Assembly: GCA_003576855.1 (NCBI GenBank) | Contig: QEVI01000005.1 | Coordinates: 1 to 41,303 of the forward strand | Direction: 5' to 3' | DNA from: Planctomycetota bacterium | GTDB taxonomy: Bacteria; Planctomycetota; Planctomycetia; Pirellulales; Lacipirellulaceae | Length of the DNA stretch: 41,303 nt | Shown: positions 1 through 8,700 of the stretch, piece by piece | Numbering within the stretch: the first letter of the stretch is position 1 | Layout: every line of letters begins with the position of its first letter | Position numbers and translations under genes: made by a program | Notes under the pieces: generated by a model | Told to the model about the DNA's origin: nothing | Database searches by the model: none | What the model saw: the letters and a program-made list of their open reading frames with translations, nothing else

Positions 1-99
1 AACGTCACCGCGCTGCCCAGCGGGCCGCCGGGGCCCACCGAAAACCCCTCTCGGAAGACCAGCCGGCCGCTCTGCCAGATAAATGCGCCGGCGGCCGCC
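1..99. repeat. 99-bp perfect direct repeat, copy 1 (at window edge)
   Basis: Bases 1-99 are identical to 1561-1659, and the match ends at base 100 (g versus c at 1660). Both copies encode the same beta-repeat segment (FIWQSGRLVF followed by SVGPGGPLG) on the minus strand. The copy begins exactly at the window edge. The length of 99 matches a k-mer size commonly used by de Bruijn graph assemblers, so this may be a graph overlap, not the full extent of a biological repeat. Confidence 0.95.
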
Positions 100-1659
100 G
101 GCTCCAGCGACGCGACGCTCAGCTCGCCGCCGGCCAGCGTCAACACGCCGCCCGCTTCGATCGACGCCGTCGCGGCCGAGACGCTCGATCCCGCCCCGAT
201 CGATAGGCCGCCGTCCGGCCCTATCCGCAGCCGACCTGCCGCCTCCAGACGCTGATCGCCGACCATCGCAAGCGAGCCCGCCAACCCCTCCCCCGAGCCG
301 ATCGACACATCTCCTGTCAACGACAAGACGCCGCTCTGCCAGGAGAACGTGCCGCCGGCCTGGTTCTGCATGGACGAAGCGGTCAGCATGCCGCCATCGA
401 GCGTCAAGTTGCCGGCGTTGATCACCACCTGGTCGGCCGCGACGACGGCGCCGGCGCCAATCGACAGCGATCCTGGAGCTGCGCCGCCGATTTGGAGCGT
501 CCGGGCCACTTGTAACTGCTGGTTGCCGGCCAGCGCCAACGCAGGCCCTAATCCGGCGCCGTCTACTATGGCGAGATCTCCCGTAAGCTCGACCACGCCT
601 GCATTCCATTGGAAGGCGCCCGATGGCATTTCGATCGTCGCCGCCTGAATCCGACCGCCGTCGAGCGTAAGCGCCCCGCCATCGTCCAGGGCAAGCGTGC
701 CTGCCGTCGCGACGGCGCCGGCGCCAATGACCAGCGAGCCGGGGGTCGCGCCGCCGATTGCCAGCCGACCGGCGACTTCCAGCCGCTGTGCGGCGGACAG
801 GCTGACGAGGTCGCCCAGGGCTTGTCCGGCCGCGATTTGGGCGTCGCCGCGCAGCGACAATGTTCCGGTCTGCCACTGCAGCGTGGCGCCAGTGAAGTTC
901 TGCAGCTCATCCGCTAGGAGCGTCCCGCCGTCGATGAGCAACGTGCTTTGGGGATGATCGGCGGCGACCCGGCGGGCCTCGACCTGTCCGCCGGGACGGA
1001 TCGCCACGTGGCCGGCGTTCTCGGCGTCGCCCAGTCGCAGCGTCTCGGACGTCGCCAGCGTCTGGCCGCCGGTCACCTCGATCGTCGCTCCCAGCGGTCC
1101 GCCGGGCGATATGACCAGGTCTCCCGTGAAGGCCAGCCGGCCCTGCCGCCAGTCAAAACTCCCTTCCGCCAACGCCAATCCCCCGGTCGTCAGCGAGCCG
1201 CCGTCCAGCACCACCGCCCCGCCGGCGCTCACTTCCACGGCCGACGCCTCCGCCGCGCCGCCGGCCACCGTCAAGGACCCGCCGACCACCCGCAGCGAAC
1301 CGCTGGCCTGCACACGTTGGTCGGCGGCCAGCGTCACCGCCCCGCCTAGCGGCCCCGACGGACTAATCTCCAGGTCCCCGATCCACACCAGCGCGCCCGA
1401 TTCAAACTCCAACGGCCCCATCCCCGTTAGGCTCGACGTCTTGAGCACTCCGCCGGCGAGCTTCAGGCCCCCGCTGGCAAGCTCCCCGCCGGCCAGTTCC
1501 AGCGTCCCGCCGGGGCCTACCGTCGTCACGGCCGACGCCTCCAGCGACTGGCCGGCCGACAACGTCACCGCGCTGCCCAGCGGGCCGCCGGGGCCCACCG
1601 AAAACCCCTCTCGGAAGACCAGCCGGCCGCTCTGCCAGATAAATGCGCCGGCGGCCGCC
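1..1659 (-). CDS. Tandem beta-strand repeat region, probable C-terminal continuation of the sulfatase gene (partial, runs off left edge)
   Basis: The minus strand is free of stops for about 553 codons in the frame whose codons occupy positions 3k to 3k+2, from 1658 to the window edge. It encodes at least six tandem units of about 78-92 residues, each opening with an aromatic/W motif (FIW, LVW, FDW, LQW, FQW, FSW, FIW). The Trp codons lie at 1635, 1383, 1149, 873, 606, 339 and 75. Units carry recurring pieces such as GxLxxxGDLxI, LGxxVxL, QxLxxxGxLxIGG, SLxIGAGAV and LTLDGG. This pattern fits a secreted parallel beta-helix or autotransporter-associated repeat passenger. It has no convincing start and lies directly after the sulfatase reading frame, one frame away, so I infer that it belongs to that gene. 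The true C-terminus, perhaps an anchor, lies outside the window. Confidence 0.6.
1561..1659. repeat. 99-bp perfect direct repeat, copy 2 (at the sulfatase frame break)
   Basis: This is identical to bases 1-99. Its right end (1659/1660) coincides with the point where the sulfatase reading frame leaves the frame of the beta-repeat region. In copy 1 the coding sequence on the other side of the repeat joins in frame (LTLAGGELSVASLEP, then AAAGAFIW). Here, VTLDGAQA joins out of frame and about six residues of the unit are missing. Confidence 0.95.
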
Positions 1660-3676
1660 CAGCCTGCGCCCCATCCAGCGTCACTTCGCCTTGTTCGATC
1701 GCCAGCTCGCCGGTGAACGTGTTATGACCGGTGAGCGTGACGTTGCTCGTTCCGCGCTTTGTCACGCCGCTGGGCTGGTCGAAGCTGCTCATGGCGCCGC
1801 CGATGCGGAAGTTCGCGTTGCCGTCCCCTTCGAGCACAAGGTCGTGGTAAAGGTACAAGTCCAGATCGACGTTGTACGTATAGGTGAACGGCCCGGCGGC
1901 CTGAACGGCGTCCAAGCGAATGGCGGGCGACTTGCCTGCCAGGTCGCGGACCAGCAGCAGCGGCTTGCCCTCGATGGTCGCCTTGCGGTTGGCCGAGCCG
2001 GCGAACACGCCTTCCAGGCGGATTTCGTTGAGCATGACTTCGCCCAGCCCCGGAAGGTCCTCAAGGCCTTGCTGTAACAGGTTACGGGCGATGCCGCTGG
2101 CGCGATTGACGTCGTTGATCGAGCGGTAGTCGGCGTTGGCATCGGGGCGAAACGCCAACTTGAAATTCGGCGACGGGTCCTCGCGGCTGATCGACGCCAG
2201 CAACGTCGGCGCATCGCCGTTCCACCAGCCGGTCGAGTGCTGCCACGAGGTCACCGGGCCGGCATCGTTGCGCCGAATGAACAGGTCGTTCGTGTGGACC
2301 TTCCAGGGCCCGCTATTGCGAGCCTTGTCGAGCGTGACGTCGAAAGCGACGTACTCCTTGATGAGCTCGCTGGCGACCTCCGGATGCTGAGCGAGCAGGT
2401 CCACGTCTTCGCCGCTGCCGTCGGGATTAAGCCGGTACAGCTTCCACGTGGCCAATGCATCGGGCCGCGTCAGCTTCCACTGTCCCTTGCGGATGCCAGC
2501 GAAGTTGGCTCGATTGCGGTACGCGATCGAAGGGTTCGGCTCGCCGGCGACTTCGCCGCGGAGATAGGGCATCAGGTCGACGCCGTCGGCGGGCGTCGTC
2601 ATCGCGCCGCCCGCCGCCGTGACGAGCGTGGGAAACAGGTTCAGCGTCGTAACCGGCGCATCAAACACGCCCGGCTGCAAACCGGGAGCGCGAATCAGTA
2701 GCGGCGTGCGCATGCCTCCTTCAAAGCCCGATCCCTTGTAGCCGGCCAGCGGGCCGTTGTTGTAGTTGACGTTCGCACCGCCGTTGTCGTTGTGAAAGAC
2801 GACGATTGTATTGTCGGCGATCGAATCCGATTGATCGCCGTCGCCGTTAGGATCGTCGATTCGCGACAGCACGTGGCCAATCGCCCGGTCCACGGCCAAC
2901 GTCATCGAGGCCACGGTCAGTCGCTGACCGGCGAGCCCGCTGCCGACGAACTGCGCATCGTCCTGCGCCTTGGAGTCGTAGGGACTGTGCGGGCCGTTGA
3001 ACGGCAGATACAAAAAGAACGGCTGCCCGCCGGCGGCCCTCTCGGCGATATACTTCGACGCTTCGTCGCCCAGTGCGTCGGTCAGGTAGCGGCCGCGGCT
3101 CGGATCGGGCGGCGTGTTGTTGAACGAGGGCTCGGCGGACCAGTCGATCGGGGTTGCGCCGCGCCGAATCGGCACTTGTGGAGGGCCCTCGTAATAGTTC
3201 GTTCCGCCTTCCCAGAAGCCATAGAAGTAATCGACGCCTTGGCTTTCGGGGCGCCACTGCGGCTGCTCGCCAAGATGCCATTTGCCGACGACTCCTGTCT
3301 GATAGCCCAATTCCTTCAGGCGTTCCATGAGCGTCACCTGATCGACGGTCCACCCTTCATAGGGATAATCCTCGGGCAGGGCGTTGTAGCCGAAGGCGAA
3401 CTTCTCCGGATAGCGGCCCGTGAGGATGCCCGCCCGCGTGGCCGAACAAATCGAGCTGGGCACGTAGGCGTTGGAAAAGGCGACGCTCTCCGAGGCCAGC
3501 CGGTCGAGGTTGGGGGTCTTGAAAACGGTCTGCTGGCCGGTGAACCGATCCATGAAGCCGAAGTCGGCGTAACCGGCGTCATCCGACATGATCAGCACGA
3601 CGTTCGGCGCAGCCAGCGCGGCCTGCGGGCAGAGCGTCAGCAGTAAGGCGCAAATGCGCCGGCAAGTGTGAGTCAT
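1565..3676 (-). CDS. Sulfatase with C-terminal autotransporter-type beta-strand repeat (frame broken near 1660)
   Basis: Secreted arylsulfatase-family hydrolase of sulfate esters. A signal peptide covers residues 1-22 (ending CPQAALA). The metal-binding pair D32-D33 lies in LIMSDDAGYADFG. The formylglycine site is C77-S-A-T-R81, followed by GILTGRYP, so Cys77 should be converted to formylglycine. GKWHLG and FHNDNGG are further family motifs. The sulfatase fold ends near residue 480; residues about 640-672 (SNVTLTGHNTFTGELAI) resemble the autotransporter-associated beta-strand repeat. After residue 672 the frame reads nonsense (RPPAHLSGRAAG) to a stop at 1565, while the neighbouring frame continues the repeats to the window edge. 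The real protein is therefore probably well over 1200 residues. The ATG at 3676 gives the signal peptide but lacks a clear ribosome binding site. Confidence 0.85.
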   Translation of the reverse strand: MTHTCRRICALLLTLCPQAALAAPNVVLIMSDDAGYADFGFMDRFTGQQTVFKTPNLDRLASESVAFSNAYVPSSICSATRAGILTGRYPEKFAFGYNALPEDYPYEGWTVDQVTLMERLKELGYQTGVVGKWHLGEQPQWRPESQGVDYFYGFWEGGTNYYEGPPQVPIRRGATPIDWSAEPSFNNTPPDPSRGRYLTDALGDEASKYIAERAAGGQPFFLYLPFNGPHSPYDSKAQDDAQFVGSGLAGQRLTVASMTLAVDRAIGHVLSRIDDPNGDGDQSDSIADNTIVVFHNDNGGANVNYNNGPLAGYKGSGFEGGMRTPLLIRAPGLQPGVFDAPVTTLNLFPTLVTAAGGAMTTPADGVDLMPYLRGEVAGEPNPSIAYRNRANFAGIRKGQWKLTRPDALATWKLYRLNPDGSGEDVDLLAQHPEVASELIKEYVAFDVTLDKARNSGPWKVHTNDLFIRRNDAGPVTSWQHSTGWWNGDAPTLLASISREDPSPNFKLAFRPDANADYRSINDVNRASGIARNLLQQGLEDLPGLGEVMLNEIRLEGVFAGSANRKATIEGKPLLLVRDLAGKSPAIRLDAVQAAGPFTYTYNVDLDLYLYHDLVLEGDGNANFRIGGAMSSFDQPSGVTKRGTSNVTLTGHNTFTGELAIEQGEVTLDGAQAGRPPAHLSGRAAGWSSERGFRWAPAARWAAR

Positions 3677-3698
3677 GTGGCGACCGACGAGTGATAAG

Positions 3699-3727
3699 AA
3701 GTGCGCAGGGCCAGCAGGTGCGCACTT
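3699..3727. promoter_or_regulatory. 9-bp inverted repeat upstream of the sulfatase start
   Basis: Arms AAGTGCGCA (3699-3707) and TGCGCACTT (3719-3727) are perfectly complementary around an 11-base loop. The hairpin ends about 22 bases before the sulfatase ATG (3676, minus strand) and lies about 205 bases downstream of the DUF1559 stop. It could be an operator, a leader hairpin or a weak terminator. The rest of 3677-3931 shows nothing else. Confidence 0.3.
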
Positions 3728-3931
3728 TCAGAATGAACCTTTTTGAGGTTCCGTCAATGGCATTGCGGCAATTGCCCAGAGGTTGGTCAACGAACCTCGA
3801 GCAAGCGCCTGATAGCTGACGGGGAAACCCACAGGGCCAGGGTGGTTCACCCCAACCAGCGGTCGAAAAGAGCCCGTCGGACGCCCGCCGCGCCGCGTAG
3901 CCGACACGCCGCCTCGGCGAGCGGCCGCCGA

Positions 3932-5083
3932 CTAGAGCTGCGTCAGGTCCGTGGGGATTTCGTCCGCACGGCCGCCGATGGCGTTGAACAGCACCACGTC
4001 GACGTCGAACTTGATGTGATGCACCGATCCGTCGCCGAACACGGCGTTGATCCCGCTGGGATGGGCCGAGCCGAACTGCCACACGTCGCCGTCGCCGCCA
4101 GAGTAGGGGCCGCAGTACCGAACGTTCGTGGCGAAGCACAGCGGATCGCTGTCGCTCATCGGCTGAAAGCCGGTGGAACGCATGACGTCCGGGTCCCAGC
4201 CGTCGCTCCAGCCGTAGTCGTCCGAGTAGGTTCCGCCGCCGTACATATCGGCGCGGACGAGCTTTTCGCCGATGAGCATCGTATTGCTCAAGCCGTCGGT
4301 GCACTCGGCGGGCTTGGCGGCGTGATTGACGTTCTTGGCGAACACGCCGTCGGGCTGCGGCTTGTAGCGCCACGGCGTGCGAACGATCAACCCCTCGTAG
4401 GAGGTATTGTCCGGCGGGGTCATGGGATTACCCGACTGGGTGCCGTTGCAGAAGAACGTTCCGCCGGTGCCGCCGGAGAGGTAGATGTTCATGGTCATCT
4501 GCCCCCAGCTTACCAGTTGATAGACCTTCGGCGTGGCGACGTGCGTGGCGCACATGCCGTTCCTTACCGGCGTGGCCCCGGCGTAATCAATGAGGAAGAA
4601 CGCGTTGGCGATGCCGCCGATCGGCGATTCGGCGGAAGTCGGCGAACGCCGCGAGGGACAGTAGTAACCAGGGACGACGTTTGTCGCCAGTTGCCCGCGA
4701 TTGCTGATCTGGCGGATGGGACTCTGTTCCATGTAGGGCAGAATCTGAAACGCCCAGCAGATGCCCTGCTTGTCGGGCCCGTTGGGTCGCGCCCCGGCCG
4801 GCGCCGGTGCGGCGCCGATGCCCGGCGGCGTCACGAAGTTCTTGATGTCGGCGAAGTAGCCGTCGCCGCCCGTGGGGAACACCTTCATCGCGTCGATATG
4901 GTTTTGGACCGCCAGGCCGATCTGTTTCAGCTTGTTCTGACACTCGGCGCGGCGGGCAGCCTCCCGCGCCGCCTGCACGGCGGGCAACAGCAGCGCTACC
5001 AGCACGCCGATGATGGCAATGACCACCAACAATTCCACAAGTGTGAAGGCACGAGCCCGATTCGATTGACCTGATCTGGACAT
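3932..5083 (-). CDS. DUF1559 domain-containing prepilin-like protein
   Basis: Planctomycete-type prepilin-like protein of 383 residues. After the short basic leader [12 protein letters not shown] comes the type IV prepilin methylation/helix segment [40 protein letters not shown] follows, the hallmark of the DUF1559 family. The C-terminus carries the H-X9-DG motif ([13 protein letters not shown]). The ATG at 5083 is chosen because it places the leader correctly; the frame is open further up to 5341, but that stretch is low complexity and overlaps the upstream lipoprotein gene. A moderate purine-rich site (AGGCGG) precedes the start. These proteins are probably processed by a prepilin peptidase and displayed at the cell envelope. 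Their precise job is unknown. It lies 146 bases downstream of the lipoprotein gene, and the two may be cotranscribed. Confidence 0.92.
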   Translation of the reverse strand: MSRSGQSNRARAFTLVELLVVIAIIGVLVALLLPAVQAAREAARRAECQNKLKQIGLAVQNHIDAMKVFPTGGDGYFADIKNFVTPPGIGAAPAPAGARPNGPDKQGICWAFQILPYMEQSPIRQISNRGQLATNVVPGYYCPSRRSPTSAESPIGGIANAFFLIDYAGATPVRNGMCATHVATPKVYQLVSWGQMTMNIYLSGGTGGTFFCNGTQSGNPMTPPDNTSYEGLIVRTPWRYKPQPDGVFAKNVNHAAKPAECTDGLSNTMLIGEKLVRADMYGGGTYSDDYGWSDGWDPDVMRSTGFQPMSDSDPLCFATNVRYCGPYSGGDGDVWQFGSAHPSGINAVFGDGSVHHIKFDVDVVLFNAIGGRADEIPTDLTQL

Positions 5084-5229
5084 GATGACCGCCTGCCTGT
5101 CGAGGCTGTTAATAAATGGACGCGACGGCTGGGGGGCCGACGCACGAATAATCCGCTGTTGGCGCCTGCTACATAATTCTACGGGCATGAGCCAGCGCCG
5201 TCGGCGAGCGAGGCGGGCCGGCCCTTCGA

Positions 5230-5739
5230 CTATTTGGCGACGACGCTTTCGATCTGCTCGCTGCTCAGTTCCTGGACTTGCCCCCGCGCGTTGACCGCGA
5301 GCCGGCTGCCCCCAACCCCAGTCTGTTCGTAGGCCGCCCACGGCGAACCGGACGGATCGGGCGGGGCGACTTTCTTTCCGACGATGATTTTCAGCGGCTG
5401 TCCGTCCCGCGGCGACGTGAGCAGTTCCTCGGCGTTCTTTACGCCATAGTTGGGCGTCTGGCTGATCTGTGCGTCGATGAACTGCCGCAGTTCGGCTTCG
5501 TCTTTAGGCGGCTGGCCATTGTGGCTGGCGAGAAACCGGCCGTACTCGATGCCCACCATGCGCATCATCGCGCGGGCCCGCTCCTCGTCTCCCGCCGTCG
5601 CACCGCCGCTACACCCCAGCAGCGCCGCGGCAAGAGCCGCGACGAGAAGCAACGGCAGAGCGCCTCTGCCGGCCGAGCCGCCGGCCTTCCGCCACGCGCT
5701 GCCGCAGGCGCCCCTGACCAACGTCATATCTTCACTCAT
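5230..5739 (-). CDS. Small predicted lipoprotein, function unknown
   Basis: Protein of 169 residues with a type II signal peptide: the hydrophobic stretch [15 protein letters not shown] ends at lipobox LLGC, predicting lipidation at Cys43. The mature part is mostly hydrophilic and contains [20 protein letters not shown] and a short beta-rich tail ending in [10 protein letters not shown] recognise the type as a planctomycete lipoprotein often found next to DUF1559 genes, but no enzymatic motif is visible. The ATG at 5739 has a good ribosome binding site (TGAGGGA about 7 bases upstream). The frame remains open upstream to 5829, but that would overlap the preceding gene's end (5750). It starts 10 bases after the FG-GAP/GH30 frame stops, suggesting cotranscription with that gene and with the DUF1559 gene. 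Confidence 0.75.
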   Translation of the reverse strand: MSEDMTLVRGACGSAWRKAGGSAGRGALPLLLVAALAAALLGCSGGATAGDEERARAMMRMVGIEYGRFLASHNGQPPKDEAELRQFIDAQISQTPNYGVKNAEELLTSPRDGQPLKIIVGKKVAPPDPSGSPWAAYEQTGVGGSRLAVNARGQVQELSSEQIESVVAK

Positions 5740-5749
5740 GCCAGATCCC

Positions 5750-8700
5750 TCAGCGACCGCAGAACAGTTTCCGTTTACAGCAGATCCGCGCCGGCGGACG
5801 GCCGCAGCGCTGCGTTGCGACCAGCGCAACTCCCGACAGGCAAGCTAGCGACGGGGCGCTGCACTCCGGAACCGGCTCGCTCACGTGCGCCGCTTGCGAC
5901 GACGCCGCTGCCTGGCGCTGCCAAATAAGAAAGTCGGCGCCGTCGGCGTCGCCGTCCGCGTCGCCATCGGCGGCGGCCAGCCCCGGCGAGGCAAACTCTG
6001 AACGCCACGCATCGAGGTCCGCCGCATCGACAGTGCCGTCGCGATTGAAGTCGCCAGCAAACGCGGCCGTGAATGACACGCCGTCGATATGAACCGCGCC
6101 GCTCTCGCTAGCCGGCTGCGTAAATTCCAGGACCAGCCGCGCTTCAGCGGCGCCGTCAGGGGCTAGGGCCGCCAGTCCACGCGGCAGCCATGCGTCCGCG
6201 GCTGTAGCGCCGTCGGCCAGCAACGTCGACGACTCGCCCAGAAAACCAGCCGAACCCCGCGCCGCGCCGTACTGGCTGTAGAATTCGATTCGCATGTGCG
6301 CTGCGTTGCTCGTGCCGGCAATGCTGTCGGCCGAACGAACGAGCACGCTGGCATCGGCGCGGACCACGTCGCCCGGCGTTACAGTGACGCCTTGCCAGAC
6401 GCCGGACGCATTGGCCTGGCCGCTGAATTGCCCAAAGAGCTTAAGCGACCTGTCGCCGTCGAGCACGGCTTGGCTGGCGGCCGAGACGTTGCCAATCGCA
6501 TTGCCGTAGGCGGCCCAGGCGTCCAGCGAGCCTCCGCCTTGATGGTAGCCGCCCAGGTCGAAGCCGCCGTTGTCGAAGTCGGCGCCGCCGTCGTTCCACA
6601 AGAAAGTGACCAGCGACTTACCGGGCATTTCATAACTGAAGTGCCGGCCGTTGTCATAAAGGCGGAGCGACGCCGTCGTCGCGTTGGGATTAAGCGCCAG
6701 CAGGACCCGCGACCCATCGGGGTTTTCCAGCGCCACCGTGTTGATGGCCGAGGTGCTGGTCGAACCGATGCGGACCGCATCCGGTTGAATGGCCTTGGTC
6801 GCGTGGGCCAGGGCGTAGAACTCCTCGTTGAAGGTTACGGCGCCGCTCGTGCTGTTGATCGTGACCACGCCGCGGCAGTCGCCGCAGCCGTTCAGATGGG
6901 GACCGCTGTTCTGGTCGAGCGCCAGGTTCCACATGATGGCGGTTTTGCCCCAGTTGCGCATGTTGCCGATGAGGATATTGCGGCCGTACCACACCAGGTT
7001 GTCGCCGAAGTTCGTGGCCCAGGCCCCCCCGGTGATCTCGGTGAAGTAAATGCCTTTATCCGGATAGGCGTCGTGGACGGCGGACTGCGCCGACGGTTCG
7101 CCGGCATAGGCGTGAAACGCGACGCCGTCCAGGTAAGCCCGCGCCTCGGCGTCGCCCAGCACGTCGAGCGGGTAGCCGGGATTATCCCAGTTGTGGTCGT
7201 AGCCGATGATTTTCGCAGCGACGCCTTCGGCCGCGAAGTGGGGCCCGACGTGATCGCCGATGAGCCTCGCCTGCTGCGCCGCCGACATCGCCATCGTGGG
7301 ATAGTTCGACGTATGAAGCGGTTCGTTCTGCACGGTGACGGCGTCGATCGGCAGTCCGCGATCCTCGTACGCCTTGATAAACTTCGCCAGGTAGCGGGCG
7401 TAGGAGGCTTCCCACTGCGTCGCCAGCGAACCGCCGGTCAGCGAATTGTTCGTTTTCATCCACGCAGGCGCCGTCCAGGGGCTGGCCATCAGCTTCAACG
7501 CGGGATTGAACTGCCGGGCCTGCTGTAGCCGCGGCACGATGTACGCGTCGTCGTGTGCGACGGAGAATTGCGCCTGCGCCGCGTCGCTGCCGCCGGCCGG
7601 GTTATCGTTGTAAGTGTAGTAGCCGCTCGCCGTAAAGTCGGACGCGCCCATCGGAACCCGCAGGTAGTTGAGCCCGATGCCGCTCTCCGGCGAGAAGAAC
7701 TGCCGCATCAGCTTGTCGCGCTGGGCCGTCGACAGCCGGTGCTCCAGCAGCCAGGCCGCCGAATCGGTCATCGCGGCGCCGAAGCCCTCGATCGTCTGAT
7801 AGGTGATCGACGGCGCTACCGTGATTTGCACGCCGCCGGAGCCGACGCCCGGGGCGAAGACGACGTCGGGCTGCTGCGCCAGGAGCCGCGACTTGTCGCC
7901 GGCGGTCACCCACACGTCCACCGCGCGGGCTGCCGACGCCATTAAACTCGCCAAGCCTGCGGCCGCTACCGCGATGGCGCGCATGCTGCCGCGCCCAGCC
8001 CGTCGGCGACGATCGCCGCGGGCCTCACGGCGAACATGACGACCCCCGCAAAGGACCGCCACGGCCAACACCATCGGCGCTGCCGGTTCGGGCACGTGCC
8101 ACGCGTTCGATAGCCCGGCCGATTGGACGCGCCGCTGCCACGCGAGGAAGTCGGCGCCGTCCACGTCGCCGTCCAGGTCGCAGTCCGAGGCCGCCGGCTG
8201 CGAAGCGGCGCCAAATTGCGCGGTCCAGAGGCCAAGGTCGGCGGCGTCCACGGAGCCGTCGGCATTGAAGTCGCCCGGGAGCGGCTCGCGCACCGTCAGC
8301 ATCGAATTCACCGGAACGCCGGCCAGTCGCTGCTCCATGCCGCTGGGCCAGCGAATCGTCACCAAGTCGATCGGATCGGAATGGGCGCCGAGGCCAAAAT
8401 GGGCGGTCATCTCGCTTTGGGCCAAGTAACCGCCGCCCGCGATGATTTCCCGCACCTGTGCGGCCTGCGGCGCGGACTGGTCGGCGATTACCGTGACCAC
8501 CGCCCCGATGCCGTCGCGGTTGGAGACCGTTCCCTCGGTCTTCACCCGCAGCCAATGGCCGCCGTTGCCGTCGTTGCGGTACAGAATCGGCGTCGCGGCG
8601 TGGTTGACGACGACGACGTCCAGGTCGCCGTCGGCGTCGTAATCGAGCGTCAGCAGGCCGCGGCCGTCGCCCGTGTCGGTGACGCCTTCGGCGATGGAGA

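Noticed and set aside
1640..1670. Programmed ribosomal frameshift in the sulfatase gene
   Set aside because: No slippery heptamer or downstream structure was seen, and the break coincides exactly with the end of a 99-bp repeat and a partly missing repeat unit, which points to an assembly or sequence error.
3743..5074. Long plus-strand open frame (443 codons) opposite the DUF1559 gene
   Set aside because: It is the antisense shadow of a clear DUF1559 protein in high-GC DNA; its translation is Arg/Ala/Val-rich with no family motif.
5084..5341. N-terminal extension of the DUF1559 protein to 5341
   Set aside because: It would overlap the lipoprotein gene end and push the prepilin leader more than 90 residues inward; the sequence is Arg/Ala-rich filler.
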